From assembly GCA_900074885.1 (NCBI GenBank), contig FJUW01000047.1, forward strand, positions 248,001 to 312,000: a stretch of DNA of 64,000 nucleotides, given 5' to 3'. The DNA is from Rhynchosporium graminicola. Taxonomy: Eukaryota > Ascomycota > Leotiomycetes > Helotiales > Ploettnerulaceae. The translations under genes were made by a program, and so were the position numbers. This document shows positions 22,383 through 35,746 of this stretch, piece after piece; position 1 is the first letter of the stretch; each line of letters begins with the position of its first letter. The notes beneath the pieces were generated by a model. That model was given only the letters and a program-made list of their open reading frames with translations. It was not told the DNA's origin and searched no databases.

Positions 22383-24326
22383 CGGTCTGTGTCTTCGTAG
22401 CCCCACTGGGAAAAGTTTCAACAAAACTACAGCTAAACGACGTTACATCGTGTCATCTTTACGTCGGTATGCCAAATCAGCATGCGTCTTCTAAGGGTCC
22501 TTGCTTTGTCACTTCGGCCAGATCGAACGCACTTCAGCCATTTTCAAATCCCAGCATGCGCACTCAAACATCGACCGAAAGATCCAAGCCAATCTCTTCG
22601 TAATATGATAAAGCGGGAGGGGGGTACAGCGGAGGAAAAATATAAGAAAAGCACGACGGGACGATGTACAGATTCGCGGATCAGATACTTTGCTCAGCGG
22701 GTGCAAGAATGGTCTATGAGTCAGCGCACAGATAAGGCATGGAACCAATACAGAGAGGCCATCTATCCATCGGCAGGAAGAATGCGCCTTATCCGCAGTT
22801 GCCATCCTATCGGGCAGAAATGAACGGGGGATGGGAAACAGCAGCTTTGTGCTTAAAACGTGCCCGAGTGACGAGAAGGAACGAAAGGTTAAATACAAAA
22901 AGCTGTTTGATGATGAATGACTTGGAAGCGTCAGATCGTGTGAGATTGAAATGACGGGTATGCTTTTGGAATTATAACAAGGGTTAGGTGCGGGCAATGG
23001 AATCCATTCATGTTACATATCTACAATTCTCCATACCTCCAGGTCCCTCTCATCCTCTCCGAATCCACCCTTTTGAGACTCTTTTATCGGCAGCTCTGAA
23101 GCCCATTGCACCTTCTGTTACCACCTCCTGCCACGACTTGCTGGTCCGCTCGTATTATCTCTACGGCCATTCTTTCGTCCACACCCTACCACACCAGCCT
23201 TCTAAATCCAAGCCCTACTCCCAAAATGATCACGTCCGATTTCGAAAAGCCAGCGTGTTTCGCATTCGCATGTGTCGTGGGCATAGTGGTACATTAATAG
23301 TTAGTAGTGTTTGATACGTTTGTGGGTAGTTCTGGCAGTCCAGGTAATTCAACGGTGGTGTTCTGGTGTCTCTCTCGGTATATCATTTCCTCGCACCAAT
23401 TACAAAAGAAAATTGAGACGAAGAGTAATGATATCGTCAGAAATCTAGACTTCACGCAATAATCTGTAGCATGAGCTTCCGTTCCACCGCTGATATCATA
23501 TGGGTCAGAAGAGACTACCGTTGTTTTGTCCAAGAAGACAAATCCGCAGTATCCATTCATGTATCGTTGATTAAGGTAAGAGTCATATGCTTCGGATGTT
23601 TGCTGAGACATCTCCAAATCTGAGAGAGTGGCCTGATTAGCTAGTAAGCAAACATTCAGTGACCGGATGGGAATTGACGTTGTGAAAGGCAAAGGCTCGC
23701 CTAAGCGTCGTGTTGGTGTAAGAACTGTTTCGCCAGCCAGCTAATATACGTCCGCCATTGCTTTAAGTTGATTTCTACTGGCGTACTCAAACGATTTTAT
23801 AATTAAATTAACAGGAGCCTTTGCATGTGCCCAAAAGATATGCTGTTTCTCTCCAACCTTTATTTACCTAGCAACGACTGTTGTGTAAATTCAACTACGG
23901 GCAGGAAGAGATTCCAAGTCCTAGCATGCCACAGCAGCAATCGCCGCTGAAATGGCAACATTTGTGGGCGAGAAGACTAACGCTTGCACTATAAGACGCA
24001 ATGGGGGGAACAAACGCAGAGACTTCAAAGAGGCCGCGGTGGAAAGCGATACAACTTCTGGCACGAGGCTGGTGACTCTGTTTGAAACGATCCTTCTGGG
24101 AAGTGAATTGCTTGTCTCTGATGTGGAATTGCTTGCAACAAGCCGATCTCTCAAAATGTCACTTCGGGATGGTGAATAGTTTGTCTACGACATGAGATTG
24201 CTTGAAACAATACTGCAAACGCGTGCACAGAAAGAAAAGTGAAATGACAAATACCACCATCTACAGAGTTGAAAATTAATCGGTCGTCCCCAAACCAACT
24301 TTCACTCCAAGTTCCATTCTAGAATT
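22383..24326. other. 1.9-kb region without a firm gene
   Basis: The best candidate is a minus-strand frame at 23294-23611 (ATG, about 105 aa: MSQQTSEAYDS.., one hydrophobic segment FLTISLLFVSIFF, Asn-rich tail), possibly a small membrane protein, but it has no relative I recognise. The rest shows nothing supported. Confidence 0.35.
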
Positions 24327-24933
24327 ATGGCGAAATCAGACCAAGGCAATGATGTCTTTCTCGAATGTATCGAAGGGACACCACTAGAGACTTCTCAAAC
24401 TCCGGGGTCTGAGCAGCCAGAGACTCATCGATCAAGTCCAGCTACAGTAAGTGGAGAAAGCACGAATGGTCTTGACAGCCCTCAGACGGCTCGTGATCAA
24501 ACCATAGAGGAGAAACATCAAGCTGTATGATCCACCTTCCAGATACGCTCAAGACGTTGCTCATGTTTCCCAGGCACTCGCAGAATATGAGAACAAGCAT
24601 TATGTTGCTTGCAGAGATAAATGCATGGAGCTCCTCCGAGACGGAAATTTACCGTCCATAACACGATGCCAGATACTTCAACTCTTCGCCTCTTGTTCCT
24701 ACTACTATGGAGCAAAGCATGCCTTGGAACAAGCTTTAATCATCGCCAGTAATGTGAGGTTTTTTCCTGCTTTGTACGGTCCGCATACTAATGAGGTTCA
24801 GTTGGAAAACTTGGACCCAAGCCACGTGTTGCAGAAGGATGTTGAGGATATGTTGGAGGATCTTGAGCAGTTTCGTCCGAAAGATGGTGCCCCGAGAGCC
24901 TATATCAAGGAATTCGAGTACGACGAGAACTGA
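24327..24933 (+). CDS. Small hypothetical protein with TPR-like C-terminal half
   Basis: Not recognised as a named family. Two exons, 24327-24524 and 24574-24933, joined in phase 0, about 185 aa; the intron has donor GTATGA and acceptor CCCAG. The first 66 residues are polar and Ser/Thr/Pro-rich, probably disordered. The second exon predicts helices with a repeat-like pattern (YENKHYVACRDKCMELLRDG, then YYYGAKHALEQALIIA), as in tetratricopeptide helices, and ends acidic (DVEDMLEDLEQF..EFEYDEN). A role as an adaptor would be inference only. Confidence 0.65.
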
Positions 24934-25894
24934 AATGCAGTACACTCAACATGCTTGGGATGAGTGAATGGATTGCACCAAACTTCTGGCTGATAGTGCA
25001 AAGCTTTACGGAGTGGAACTGTTCCATTCAGCTATGCAACGCCTATAAGGTTAGGAAACGAATGGCAACCATTTTAAAACACGTCGATTCCGACTCAGGA
25101 GCATTTGAGTGCCTTCATGGTTCCCGGAGTTTCTTTGCCAGAATATTCCGATTGCCAGCCAGTGCTTGACTCAAGTAGCTGAAACAAGACCATTTCTTTT
25201 AGGCCATCAGCAGACCTATCAGCAAACCTGGATCAACAGAATGAGCGCGAGAAAGCAAACATCTACCACTGAACACTTGTAATGTTGGAAAGTTTGTAGC
25301 AGAAGATTATGTGCACATGAGCATCATAGTTCAAACCTTATCAGTGCTTCATTACTGTGACATCGCATCGACATCGACATCGACTCGCCATCTCCAACTT
25401 ACCTTTCCCATCTTCCACTTCCAAGCGAGAAGCACTGACTTTACAAAATTGCTCGTGAAGCATTCGGAGAGATACCTAAGAAAAAGATGTAGAGCCTGAC
25501 GAGTAACACTTGAATGACACCTTCACTCGATCTCTAAGTGCTGAACCATCTTCTTCTATCGATTGTTAGCGGATGATGATGTTATGTTGCCTCCTTGGCT
25601 CCCAATCTTCTAAAGACATGACCTGTGCTTTCCCCAGATTTACAAATCTGGCTAGCTTATATTTACATACCTCGGCTTCTTTCACATGCACGTAAATCGA
25701 TCCGGGGAATGGAAGGGCTGGAGACCGAGTAATTGTTCGGGGAAGCACGAGCAAGTAAGTTAGCCAAATAACACTACAACATCACCTCATTTCTTGCTCA
25801 GACCGCAAGTTGCTTCTTCACTATATTAATCCTAACTCCTCCTTTACCAAGCCCTTTTGCAACCCGCCTTCATAATCCAACAACTGCATTCATC
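24934..25894. other. Intergenic region upstream of SCP2
   Basis: No supported gene. A CATCGA microsatellite lies at about 25365-25385. Confidence 0.4.
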
Positions 25895-26427
25895 ATGTCT
25901 CTCAAGAATGGTAAGTCTCTCTGCTTATGCATCCATTTTGTCATTCACGTATTGATGATTATTCTAGATAAGTTCCCTTCCTCCGAGTCTTTCGATGCCA
26001 TCAACGAAGCCCTTTCATCTGATGCCGAGCGCAAGGATGCCATCAAGCAAGGAAATGCCATATTCGCTTTCACATTGAAGAACAAGGCCGGAGAGACGGA
26101 AAGCTGGCACATAGACCTCAAGAACAAGGGCCAAGCTGCGAAAGGACTTGGAGAGAAACCCACAGGTGAACGATACCCGGGTTACATCGCAGATCCATGA
26201 ACGAGAATCGGACAATTTGCGACAGCTTTAGAAGGCTATGGCTAATACTTGTCCGCACAGTGACCCTCTCCCTCTCGGACGAAGAATTTGGCAAGCTGGT
26301 AGCTGGAAAGGCAAATGCACAACGGCTGTTCATGTCAGGAAAGCTGAAGGTTAAGGGAGATGTGATGAAAGCTACGAAGCTGGAAGGCGTCATGGCAAAG
26401 GCTCGGGGCCCTAAGGCGAAGCTGTAG
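25895..26427 (+). CDS. Sterol carrier protein 2 (SCP2), peroxisomal
   Basis: Small SCP2-fold lipid-binding protein, thought to bind fatty acyl-CoA or sterol in peroxisomes. Three exons: 25895-25910, 25968-26165 and 26261-26427, exactly 126 aa, the usual size of a stand-alone SCP2. Exon 1 gives only MSLKN. The body reads SESFDAINEALSSDAERKD, IFAFTLKNKAGETESWHIDLK, then VTLSLSDEEFGKLVAGKANAQRLFMSG and KLKVKGDVMKATKLEGV, the classic SCP2 blocks. The C-terminus is AKL, a variant of the PTS1 peroxisome signal. Introns have standard GTAAGT and GTGAAC donors. The adenosine deaminase gene follows on the same strand. Confidence 0.95.
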
Positions 26428-26867
26428 ATGTTGAGAATGTACAACACAACTGTTCTATACCTAACATAACAATCATGACAACCTTTATCCTCTTTTGCAT
26501 GTGAAATTCTCTTGGAGGATGGAAATAAACTGTGCCGCTCTGCAAAGTACATATTTCAAGGGGAACGATGAGACATCGGAGAATTGCCATAGCGTCGTCT
26601 GACATTAGGGTTTAATATCTGTGGTTATCGGCGAACCCCGCTGATGTTTGTGAGAAAACTGCAATAGTCATTTAAGAATGGGATCATTGATAATCTTGTT
26701 AAGGAAGGTGTCAGGTCAGAACTAGGCAAGGTTTGTGTCGAACAGGCGCGTTGTTATAAGTATATATAAGTAGGTACTACTCGCACATCCTCTAAGACAG
26801 TAGTTTTAAATGCTACTGAAATATAGCGCCGCAGTGCCCCTCTACCCCTCAAACCACAACACAAACC
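26428..26867. other. Promoter region of the adenosine deaminase gene
   Basis: 440 bp between two same-strand genes; nothing else supported. Confidence 0.4.
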
Positions 26868-28885
26868 ATGGCTCCAGGACGGGATATGACATGGCCGTCG
26901 CGTATGGACGAGGATGTTTGGGCAGAAATCTCACAAGATGTTCCTACTAAAGACGAGCCATTCATCAAGCAGTATCTTGATGGCCAAGAAGCATTGATCG
27001 CACAAGAGAAGAAGCAGAGAAGCGGTACGCCCACCCTTCCGATACTGCATTGCATGTACTGACAATCAAAGATCATGTATTCCGCGAGTCCCTATCCCCG
27101 ATGGCTAAGGAAGCCTGTTCGATCGTCAACAAACTTCGCGATGAGGAGCAACGTACAGTTTGGACGGCACAATTCGAGGACCATCTTGCCCAGGAAACAG
27201 GCGCGAATGTATATCCAGGAATGATGTTCTCCCTCGCAAAGGATAGGATGGAGAAGACAAAGCTATGGCAGATCATTCGCAAGATGCCCAAAGGAGCTCT
27301 TCTACATGCGCATTTGGATGCCATGGTGGATTTTGATTACTTGTATGACGTATTGCTGAAAACGCCGGGAATGCATATACAGAGTCCTGGACCTCTGGCC
27401 ACACCAAAAGCTCTGGAAAGTATTTTTTTCAAGTTCCGATTCTTCAAGGCGGAGAAGAGTAAGTACACGCACGCCTGGTTGTCCAGTGAGCTACTGCTAA
27501 AGTTTGCATTCAGAAACCGACAGCTCGATTTGGAGCTCTGAATATACCCCAAATACTCCAATTCTTCTCACTCAAGCCGCAGATGCTTTCCCAGATGGTG
27601 GTAGAAGTGGCTTTATATCCTGGTTGAAGGACCGCACAACAATCACTCATAATGAATCAATCGAGCACCATCATGGTGTCGATGCAGTCTGGCGGAAATT
27701 CCAATCTTGTTTCACGATCCTGAACTCGGTCATATTCTACGAGCCCATCTTCAAGCTTTTTATGAGGAGGATGATGCAGCAATTGGTAGCCGATGGTGTC
27801 AGATGGGTTGATTTGAGACTGGCCTTTGGCTTTTTCTACTATCGTGAGGGGTCGGAAGAACCGGAACCAACATATGATCGTTTGTTCAAGGTCTTTGGGG
27901 AAGAAGTCGAGAAATTCAAAGCCACTGAAGAAGGGAAGAACTTCTGGGGAACTCGAATGATCTGGACTGGTAAGTTTCCTTCAGCTGTAATCAGCATGCA
28001 AAAGTTAGCTGCTTGTTCACCAACAAATCTGTTATCTAGGTATCCGCGTACTCGATACCAGAAAAATCATCGAAGACATGGACGCTTGTATTGCCATCAA
28101 ACTTGCATACCCACATCTGGTCTCAGGTTATGATCTAGTAGGCCAAGAAGATCCAGGTCGGCCACTGAAAGACCTACTCCCAGAACTGTTTTGGTTCAAG
28201 AAGCAATGCGTTCAAGAGGGAATCGAGATTCCCTTCTTCTTTCATGCCGGAGAGACTCTCGGTGATGGGAGTGACACTGACCAGAACCTCTTTGACGCTG
28301 TTCTTCTCGGAACTAGAAGAATTGGCCATGGATTCTCCCTTTACAAGCATCCTCTTCTGATTGACAGTATGTTACCTCGCCATTTACCCTCTGATCTCGG
28401 AAAAATTTCCTTCTCCATCTCTTAAACCTTATTTTCAGAAATATTGCTAATTTCTACAAGTGGTTAAGGAGAAGAAGATCCTTGTCGAAAGCTGTCCTAT
28501 CTCTAACGAAATACTCCGTCTCTGCGCCTCAGTCAAATCCCACCCACTGCCCGCGCTTCTCTCTCGCGGTGTAGCTTGCTCCCTCTCCAATGACGATCCC
28601 GCCATCTTAGGCCAAGGTACAAATGGGATGACTCACGATTTCTGGCAAGCTCTTCAGGGCTGGGAAAACCTAGGATTGGCAGGTCTCGGCTCTCTAGCTG
28701 AGAATAGTGTTCGCTGGGCAGCTTTTGAGGATCAAACTCAAGCCGACTGGATCACCGGAATTAAGGAGGCTTCCATGGGAAGTAGTGTTAGAGCTGAGAG
28801 GATGAGGCAGTGGTCTGTTGAGTGGGAGAAATTCTGTTTGTGGATCGTGACTGAGTTTGGTGATGAGGGGGAGAGTTTGGTGTAA
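26868..28885 (+). CDS. Adenosine deaminase-related growth factor (ADGF/CECR1-like) deaminase
   Basis: Zinc-dependent adenosine deaminase of the ADGF/CECR1 branch, converting adenosine to inosine. Five exons: 26868-27024, 27072-27458, 27514-27969, 28040-28366 and 28461-28885, about 583 aa. Motifs in order: ALLHAHLDAMVD (first zinc HxH), VRWVDLR, IPFFFHAGETLGDG (third zinc His and the proton-shuttling Glu), RRIGHGFSLYKHP (catalytic His), ILVESCPISNE, and CSLSNDDPAI with the zinc and catalytic Asp pair. The N-terminal segment before the HxH is the ADGF-type extension. I see no signal peptide, whereas animal ADGFs are secreted, so a cytosolic enzyme is more likely. Introns are 47-94 nt. Confidence 0.93.
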
Positions 28886-29521
28886 GCATGCCTCGGGAGC
28901 CGAGCTTGATTGCTTATTACTAGGGCTTGTCTGGCTTGATTTGGTATGGTCAGGCGTTTCTGGGGTGCATTAAAATAGAGGGGAGTTGCTTTGGCCCTTA
29001 TGGTTTAGAAGTGTTTTGGAGAAAGAGGTCGGGTTTAGGTCCATCTGGTAGGATAGTCCATTCAAAGTCTTAACTTCAACATTAGAGGTAGTTCAACACT
29101 AAATATCGTAGCAGCAATGAGAAGTCTTGAGATCAGCCGATTTTCCTTCTTGAACCATAATTCCAATCTGAAATTGCTGTATTTGCATACTCGAAAAGCA
29201 CAAGACACACACCTAAGAATCCAAACCGGAAATTGAAGTTTGGTCAGAATCGTATTTATTTGAGGTTAAGTCCTACCGAGGTCAAAAACCTAGTATTACA
29301 TCTATAATACGTAAAAAGAAGAATCATCGCTATGCAACGCCAACCATGCAATCCTCCAAACCATTTTGCCTCCCATGGCAAGGGATTCACCCATTAACAT
29401 CCCAGAAAATGCACTTCCGCACATGAGAAATTTATCAAGCTAAAAGTCTAAACCCCAGATACGACGAATAGATCTTGACAGCGACTTGCTCTCTCTTCGC
29501 TCATGTATCCATGACCTTCCC
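28886..29521. other. Convergent 3' region between deaminase and nucleoporin genes
   Basis: 3' flanks of two tail-to-tail genes. No ORF or RNA gene supported. Confidence 0.4.
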
Positions 29522-32500
29522 TCATGATGACTTATTCTTCTCTAAGATATCAGCCAGTTCCTTCGCCGCTTCCTCGGTCTTGATTTGCAAAAGCCAAGTC
29601 TCTAATCCCTTTCCATCGTCTGCACTTGCCATAAGCTTGACTGTCTTTGCGGCGGCTTCGTACGACACACCGCTGAGAAGTGCCTTGTTCAAGACGATTG
29701 TGCCGAGCGGATCAGCACGAAGAAGGATTCGAACTGCCTTGGTGTCTTTGTTCTGGAGTACTCGAAGTGGTCCTAAGCCTTTCGTAATCCACGAATTGCC
29801 ATCCTCATCGGGTGTCGTGCTGTAAATGCGAGCCTTTGCGCGAACTTCATGCAGCACTTCCTCATCCTCCTCGCCAGGACCACCAGCGGTCAGGTTGATT
29901 TGCTCGTGTACCTCATCATCAGGATCTCCATCAACCCCACTGTCTGCGTCCGTTCCACCACCTGGTGAGGTTGCTCTTGACGTGTTTCTAGAGCCACCAG
30001 CAGATGGGAAAAGTGAAGAGGTCACGCTGGGAGCTCCGAAGCCAAAGCCTACACTTGCTGGAGACGGTCCCTTTGCACTGCTGGAATTGCCAAAGAGATT
30101 AGAGAAAGGCGTGGAGCTGGACGCAGGGTTAGAATCCTTGTTACCGAAGAGGCTAGAGCTTGGAGTCGATGTAGGTCCACCAAAGAGATTTGAAGGGTTG
30201 CCTGGTTTTGTTGGTGTAGCAGCGGTAATGTTGACTGTAGGTGCCGAGCTGTTATTACCGAATAGACTAGAGGTTGGCGTCGATGTAAAGCGACCGAAGA
30301 TACTTGCAGGACTATCTGCTTTAGTTGGGGTAGCCTCAGTAATGCTGACCGTGGGCGCTGAATTGCTAGACTCCCCAGATGTTCCGAACCGTATAGGGCT
30401 ATCTGGCTTCCACGTCTTGTCGGCTGGCAAACCAGTAGTTTTGTTGAAAGGGTTTTCAATCGGGCTGTCGACGGTCTTGAAGATGTTGGCTGTACTTGGC
30501 TGGGTGTTTTCCTTCTCCTCTGTGGAGATGTGTCGAACTGGATTGCCATTACTGTCTTTGGTGATTCTGTCGAAAAGACTGCGTCCAGGAGTTGAGGTTC
30601 CCCCTTGATCCTGATCCAAAGTGGTCTCTTTGCTTTCAACCCTTCCAAATAGGCCTCCACTGGGTGTAGTGGATCCAATCTGCTCGTGGGCTGCAGGAGG
30701 TTCTTTGCTGCCTACCCTACCAAATAGGCCTCCACTAGGTGTGGTAGTTCCACCGTGACCATTGGCTGCAGAAGGTTCTTTACTGCCTACCCTACCAAAA
30801 AGACCTCCGCTCGGAGTGCTGGAAGCTGTGCTACCTAATGGACTGGGTGCCTTGACTCCATAATTGCTGAAGAAGTTGCTCTTCTTGACAGAGGCAATTC
30901 CAGCCCCAGTCTCCGACGCAGGAGTGCCAGGCCCACTTGCATTGTCGTTTCCTGGCTGGTAATTAGGATCTCTATTCTCCTCGTCACCATCACTCTCTTC
31001 CTCTGCACTTTCGTCGTCATCATCGGCATCATTGCCTTTGCCGCTATCAGCATCGGAAAGATGAGCAAATATGTTGCCTGCAAAAGAGACTGGCTTAGTC
31101 GACGCCCCATCAAGAACAGAAGCAGAGTTGCTTCCCGAGGGGCCCGGTGTGGACGTTCTGGAGACATTCAACGAGCTGAAGACGCTGTTTCCGGAACCCT
31201 GAGTGGTGCTCTGACTGAAGAGTGACTTGGGAGCCATCTCGGTCGGGGCAGCGATTTTTTTTGAAGCTCCAGGTGTGGCAGCTGTAGACGCACCATCGAC
31301 CTTGTTATAAACAAAAGCGTTGCTCGTGTTTTTCGCAAGGTCTTCCAAGGCTTTCACCTCAGCTTTGCGCTTCTCGCGATACTTTTGCTTGAACTCCTCT
31401 AGGTCGTCTTCTGAATCATAATCCTCATCGATGGCCTTCTGCAAAAGCTTTTCCTCGTTGTCCTTCTTGTCCTCGGAAGCTTTCTTTCCAAATTGTGCTA
31501 AGAAATCCACGGGCCCACTGGTAAATACAGGAGGCTTAAAACTGCTTGTCGGCGGCGCACTACCATTGTTGGGTACAGCGGCAGGCTTTGATACGGGTGC
31601 AAGTGTACCTGTGGGTTTCGGAGTGAAGGTGTTCGAAGGAGCAGGAGAAGGCTTTGCGTTGAACAGATTGGATGCGCTCAGTGGCTTCGGTGTGAATCCA
31701 GTCGAGGCAGGGGCAGACGGTGACAGGGAGAAGGAGGGTTTGGAGGAGGAAGCAGGTAATGGCAATGTCCCAAATGGATTGACTCTAGGAGTGTCAATCT
31801 CGGACTCTGGGATCGAGACTGGCTTCTTCACTGGACTCAGAGGCTTTTTCGGACTACTCGACTTGGATGGCGAAGGACTGTCAAGGATGTTCTTGAAAAG
31901 GTTCGAGGTGTTAGAACCGATGGTCGTGCCATTCAATCTGGGTGTTTTGATTTGTCTGAGCGGGTTTGATTCCTCGGAGTCTTTTGTGATCTGAGATTCG
32001 GCTTTTCTCTTGTTCTTTATAGGTGATGGGGTGGCAACATTCGATGACGAGCTTCTATTGTCATAGGGAGCCGAGGGTCTGGAGATATTGGTCTCCTGCG
32101 AAGGCCTGCTGGTCCCAGGATGGCCAATGCCATTGACCTGAGGCTTGAACGGAGTAGAGGCCGTCGCGGCTGGGGCCTGTGCTTGGCTCGGTTGCTCCTT
32201 CGTACGCTTACTGGGATTCTCAGTTGTTTGGCCTTCATCTTCAACCATCTTTCGTTTATTTGGTGTCTGACTCAACGTCGCCGAACCGATGTTCCGGGAT
32301 TGATTCGGTGGAGCTTCGATCGCAAGCTGGACGACGTTTGCATTGCTCTGGAGGAATCGCGCCTGGAAAGCATTGTTCTCTTCTACCAACTGGACCCGAC
32401 GCTTCATGTAGCGCAACATCATAACCTTGGGTGAATGATTTGCAGGGAGGGTGTTAAACATGTCCGACATGGCTCGGTTCAATGACTCGATCTTGTACTT

Positions 32501-34519
32501 TGTGATCCAATTGACCCTTGACTGTGGGTCATTCTTTAGGCTGTCAGGCAAGACTTTAGCAATGTGCTCGTCGGTAATGTAGAAGGGGTCGGGCCCTGAG
32601 TTCAAAGCAACATGTCCCGCTGGAATAGGAGGCAACGCTACGAGATCGAGGTTGGGATCATCATGGACAGGTGATTCTGACCGAAAGATATTAGATTGAC
32701 TCATAGCTGATTTCATCAGACCGGAGAACATTCCGGGAGGTTGGCTGGCTGTCATTGGTGTATCGGTAGATTTCTTGGGGGAAGCAACCTTGGAAGTTTG
32801 TTGAGGAACAGATGGGTTTGAGGTAGACGGGGTATTTGCCTCAGTTCCTGTCGCACTAGTGCTCATATTGTTCTATGATGAGTTAGCGAGAACACTTTTG
32901 CATTGACTTTGGTTGCTATTGTGGACTGGGGTTCCACACGATTAAGCGAAGATATAAGGAAATTAGGAACATACCGAAGACGATGAATGACCAAACAGGG
33001 AGGAGGTAGGGGCCATCTTGAAAGGTGAACTGATCTCTGCCGTTGCAGTGGACCTATCATTACCATTGGCACCGGAGCCAATGCCGTTGTCGGATTTTTC
33101 ATGGTTTGCGGGCTCACTGGCTGGCTTGTTGACATTTCCGAAAAGGTCTGTCATTCCTGTAGATGACATCTTTCCAAATATGCTGTCGGGGATAGATGCT
33201 GTAGGGTGAGTGTTAAAAGGACCGTTTGTAGGTGCCGCCTTGCTCATAGTGCTATCAGAGGCTGGGCTGTCTCGCATCTCGAACAGACTGGGTATCGGAG
33301 GTGGCTCGTCAGATGCCGAAGAAACATTCGCTGTTCCATTGAATAAGTTGTTACTACTCGAGGAAGCATTGACTGGTCCAGCGAACAAGCTGTTGCTACT
33401 TCGTGCTGAGCTTTGCTTTTGGATCCCGAATGGACTAGGCGCCGGAGCTGGCTCAGTAGGCGCTGAGGGTGTATTGGTCGACCCACCGAAGAAGTTACCA
33501 GTCGGTGCTGGGACTTGCTTTTGACTTCCGAAGAGATTGTTCGTGGGCGGAGCGGCAGCATTCAGATCTCCAAATAGGTTATTGGTCGTAGGTTGGGCAG
33601 TAGGTAAGCCAAAAGCATTTCCGGTTTGAGCTGGCTGTACGGTCGAGGTTCCGAATATGTTGCTCGACGGAGGTGCAGTGGCAGTCGTTGAACCAAAGTT
33701 CACAGCAGAACCCGACGGGGCTGCCGAGCTCTGGCCAAACAAGAAAGGGGTTGCTGCTGGCTTATCTTGCGTGGTATTGGACCCAAATACAAAAGGGTTG
33801 TTGATGCTTTGCGGTGCCGTTGAGCCGAAGTTGAAGGCAGCTGTCGAACTTTGGATCGAGGGGGCTGCTTGCTGTGTCTGCGGCGCGGGAATGTTGAAGT
33901 TGAAAGAAGAACTACTAATGGCGGGAGGTTGTGCAGCTTGCTGGCCAAACTGGAATGGGCTGCTGGCTGGCTTAGTTTCGGCAACTCCAGAGCCAAAGCT
34001 GATACTGGTATTTGCAGCTTGTGGCTGCGAACCAAAGGAGAATGGATTGCTGGCCGGCATAGTTCCAGGATTCGGGTTTGAGAAAGGTGCTCCTGCTGAG
34101 TTCCCGAAAGGAAATATGCTACCGCCTGGTTGTTCTGTAGAGGCTCCGAATTGATTCCTAGGTGTTTGCCCAAAAGTACCAAGCTGCTGGGCTTGTTGCA
34201 TAGTAGATGGTCCCCCAAATTGTCTCTTCATAGCTCTGTTATCTCCTGCGAAACGTCCTTCGTTATCGGATACATCTGGAGATGAAGTTGCATTGCTACC
34301 AAAGGAAGGCGCAGCGAGATTCATTCCTCCAGGAGCAGCAAAATCAAAAGAGCCTGAGCTTTGTATGCTCCCACCGAACAAACCACCTCCATTCTGCGAT
34401 GGTTGAGCGAATTGTGGTGTAGAAGCATCGGGTCGCGGTCCCATACGGCCCCCCATTCGGCCCTTTGGCTTTGCCTTGATGCTTCTAGCAGCCATTTGCG
34501 CAGCGTTTGCACGCTCCAT
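29522..34519 (-). CDS. FG-repeat nucleoporin with C-terminal Ran-binding domain (Nup2/Nup61-like)
   Basis: Nuclear pore protein that binds Ran and transport receptors. Two exons, 34519-32975 and 32872-29522, give about 1631 aa; the 102-nt intron has donor GTATGT and an acceptor after GCTAACTCATCATAG, and the join is in frame (SSSS-NNMSTS). The N-terminus is basic (RSIKAKPKGRMGGRMGPRPD). Residues about 30-515 are dense in FG-type repeats (LFG, FGS, FGQ). Exon 2 has a helical block (RVNWITKYKIESLNRAMSDMFN), many SPxK sites, several basic KRK stretches, four copies of a TTPSGGLFGRV-SKE unit and more FG motifs. The last 130 residues form a RanBP1 domain (EVRAKARIYSTTPD, WITKGLGPLRVLQNKDTKAVRILLRAD). 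Length exceeds yeast Nup2 (720 aa). Confidence 0.92.
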
Positions 34520-35746
34520 CTTTATGGATTTGGTGGAAGTTTGTCTTGATGATCCCGAGATGCTCGTATGCGCGTCGGGTTCGAAGAACGTAGGGAGAAG
34601 GTGAGATACTCGACGAGGGCTGCTGCGTATTGGGACTCTTCTTGGCTGATATCGTGGTCCAAATCGAGAACAGGTTCAAGAGCGCAGATCCCTTGAAATT
34701 GCAATTCTACTCGGATGTTGAATATTGAAGGCGCATCGGGATACTCGAAATGTTGTTTCTCTCGAAGTGGACGCGACCTGATGGACAAGAATGATGCAAG
34801 AACCTGGTCAGAATTTGAGGCGAAAGCAACAATACGGAGCGCACGGACGTTTCAATTGTTTTGCTCGATACCTGATCACGTGAATCATCTTCGAGGTCTG
34901 ATATGCACACTTGTGGCTTCACAAGCTATTGACCCATCTCGAATCATCTATTCTGTTCTCACTTCATCTCCCTTCATGGACAGTCACTAAACGGGCTGTG
35001 CATTTCCATAACCTCGGGTTTTCATGCAGCTTGAACATTTTCGAGATCGCCCTAAGCATACAATTCACTACAACTCTTCACTTTACCAGGAGTTCCTACG
35101 AAGGTACAGATCCTTCATATATGGGCGGCTGGGTCAATTACACGAGAGCTGAGCTTCCAATTTTTAACAAACGAAAATCTGAATATAAATGAAATAAAAT
35201 GTTCGTAGCAGCGACTCGCCATCAGAGACCTCTATCCGCTGCGCTGCCATAAGAGTTGCATTGATCTTTGAACTCGCCAAGTCACTCTGTACTGTCTCGG
35301 GCGAAGTCAAGTCAACAACGAAGCAAAGTCATCAAATGATGACAAGACCCCTGAAGTTCCACCTTTGTAATATCTGCAGAAATATTGCGACGTTCACTCC
35401 AAGGTATCGGATATTTCATAGAATAATACTTTAAAGCTAATCCCCCCCCAAGACTGCAACCCTGGTGGCAGCGGACAGTCCTCAGATACGACCACGTATA
35501 AGTAAATATAAATTCAATCCCAAGTGTGGCACGGATCTCTATATGTCAAATTACTCAAAAATGTCCCAAGATGTTTTGGCTCTGTATTCGTAAACGAACA
35601 GCCGATGCTCAAAGTTCCATGCGACCTTCGACGAGGCGCACTACGAATCCTAGATTTGACTCTAGAATTTACTGCTATCATTTTGGCTTCATTGACCTCC
35701 TCTAGATTGACTGCCAATTCAGGGCCGGCCTTCATCGCTTTTTAAT
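34520..35746. other. Intergenic region upstream of the nucleoporin gene
   Basis: Contains the nucleoporin promoter side and the 3' flank of the acyl-CoA dehydrogenase gene. Overlapping frames at 35514-35745 on both strands have no recognisable motif. Confidence 0.4.

Noticed and set aside
22282..22603. Open frames over the second repeat copy
   Set aside because: They overlap U2 copy 2 SLIII/SLIV and the downstream block; codon structure is not conserved between copies while RNA stems are.
23921..24154. 77-codon minus-strand frame
   Set aside because: Overlaps an equally open frame on the plus strand and has repeated GAAT/TGCTTG words; nothing family-like.
29826..34154. Long open frames on the plus strand opposite the nucleoporin
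   Set aside because: Antisense shadows of an FG-rich, Ser/Pro-rich coding strand.
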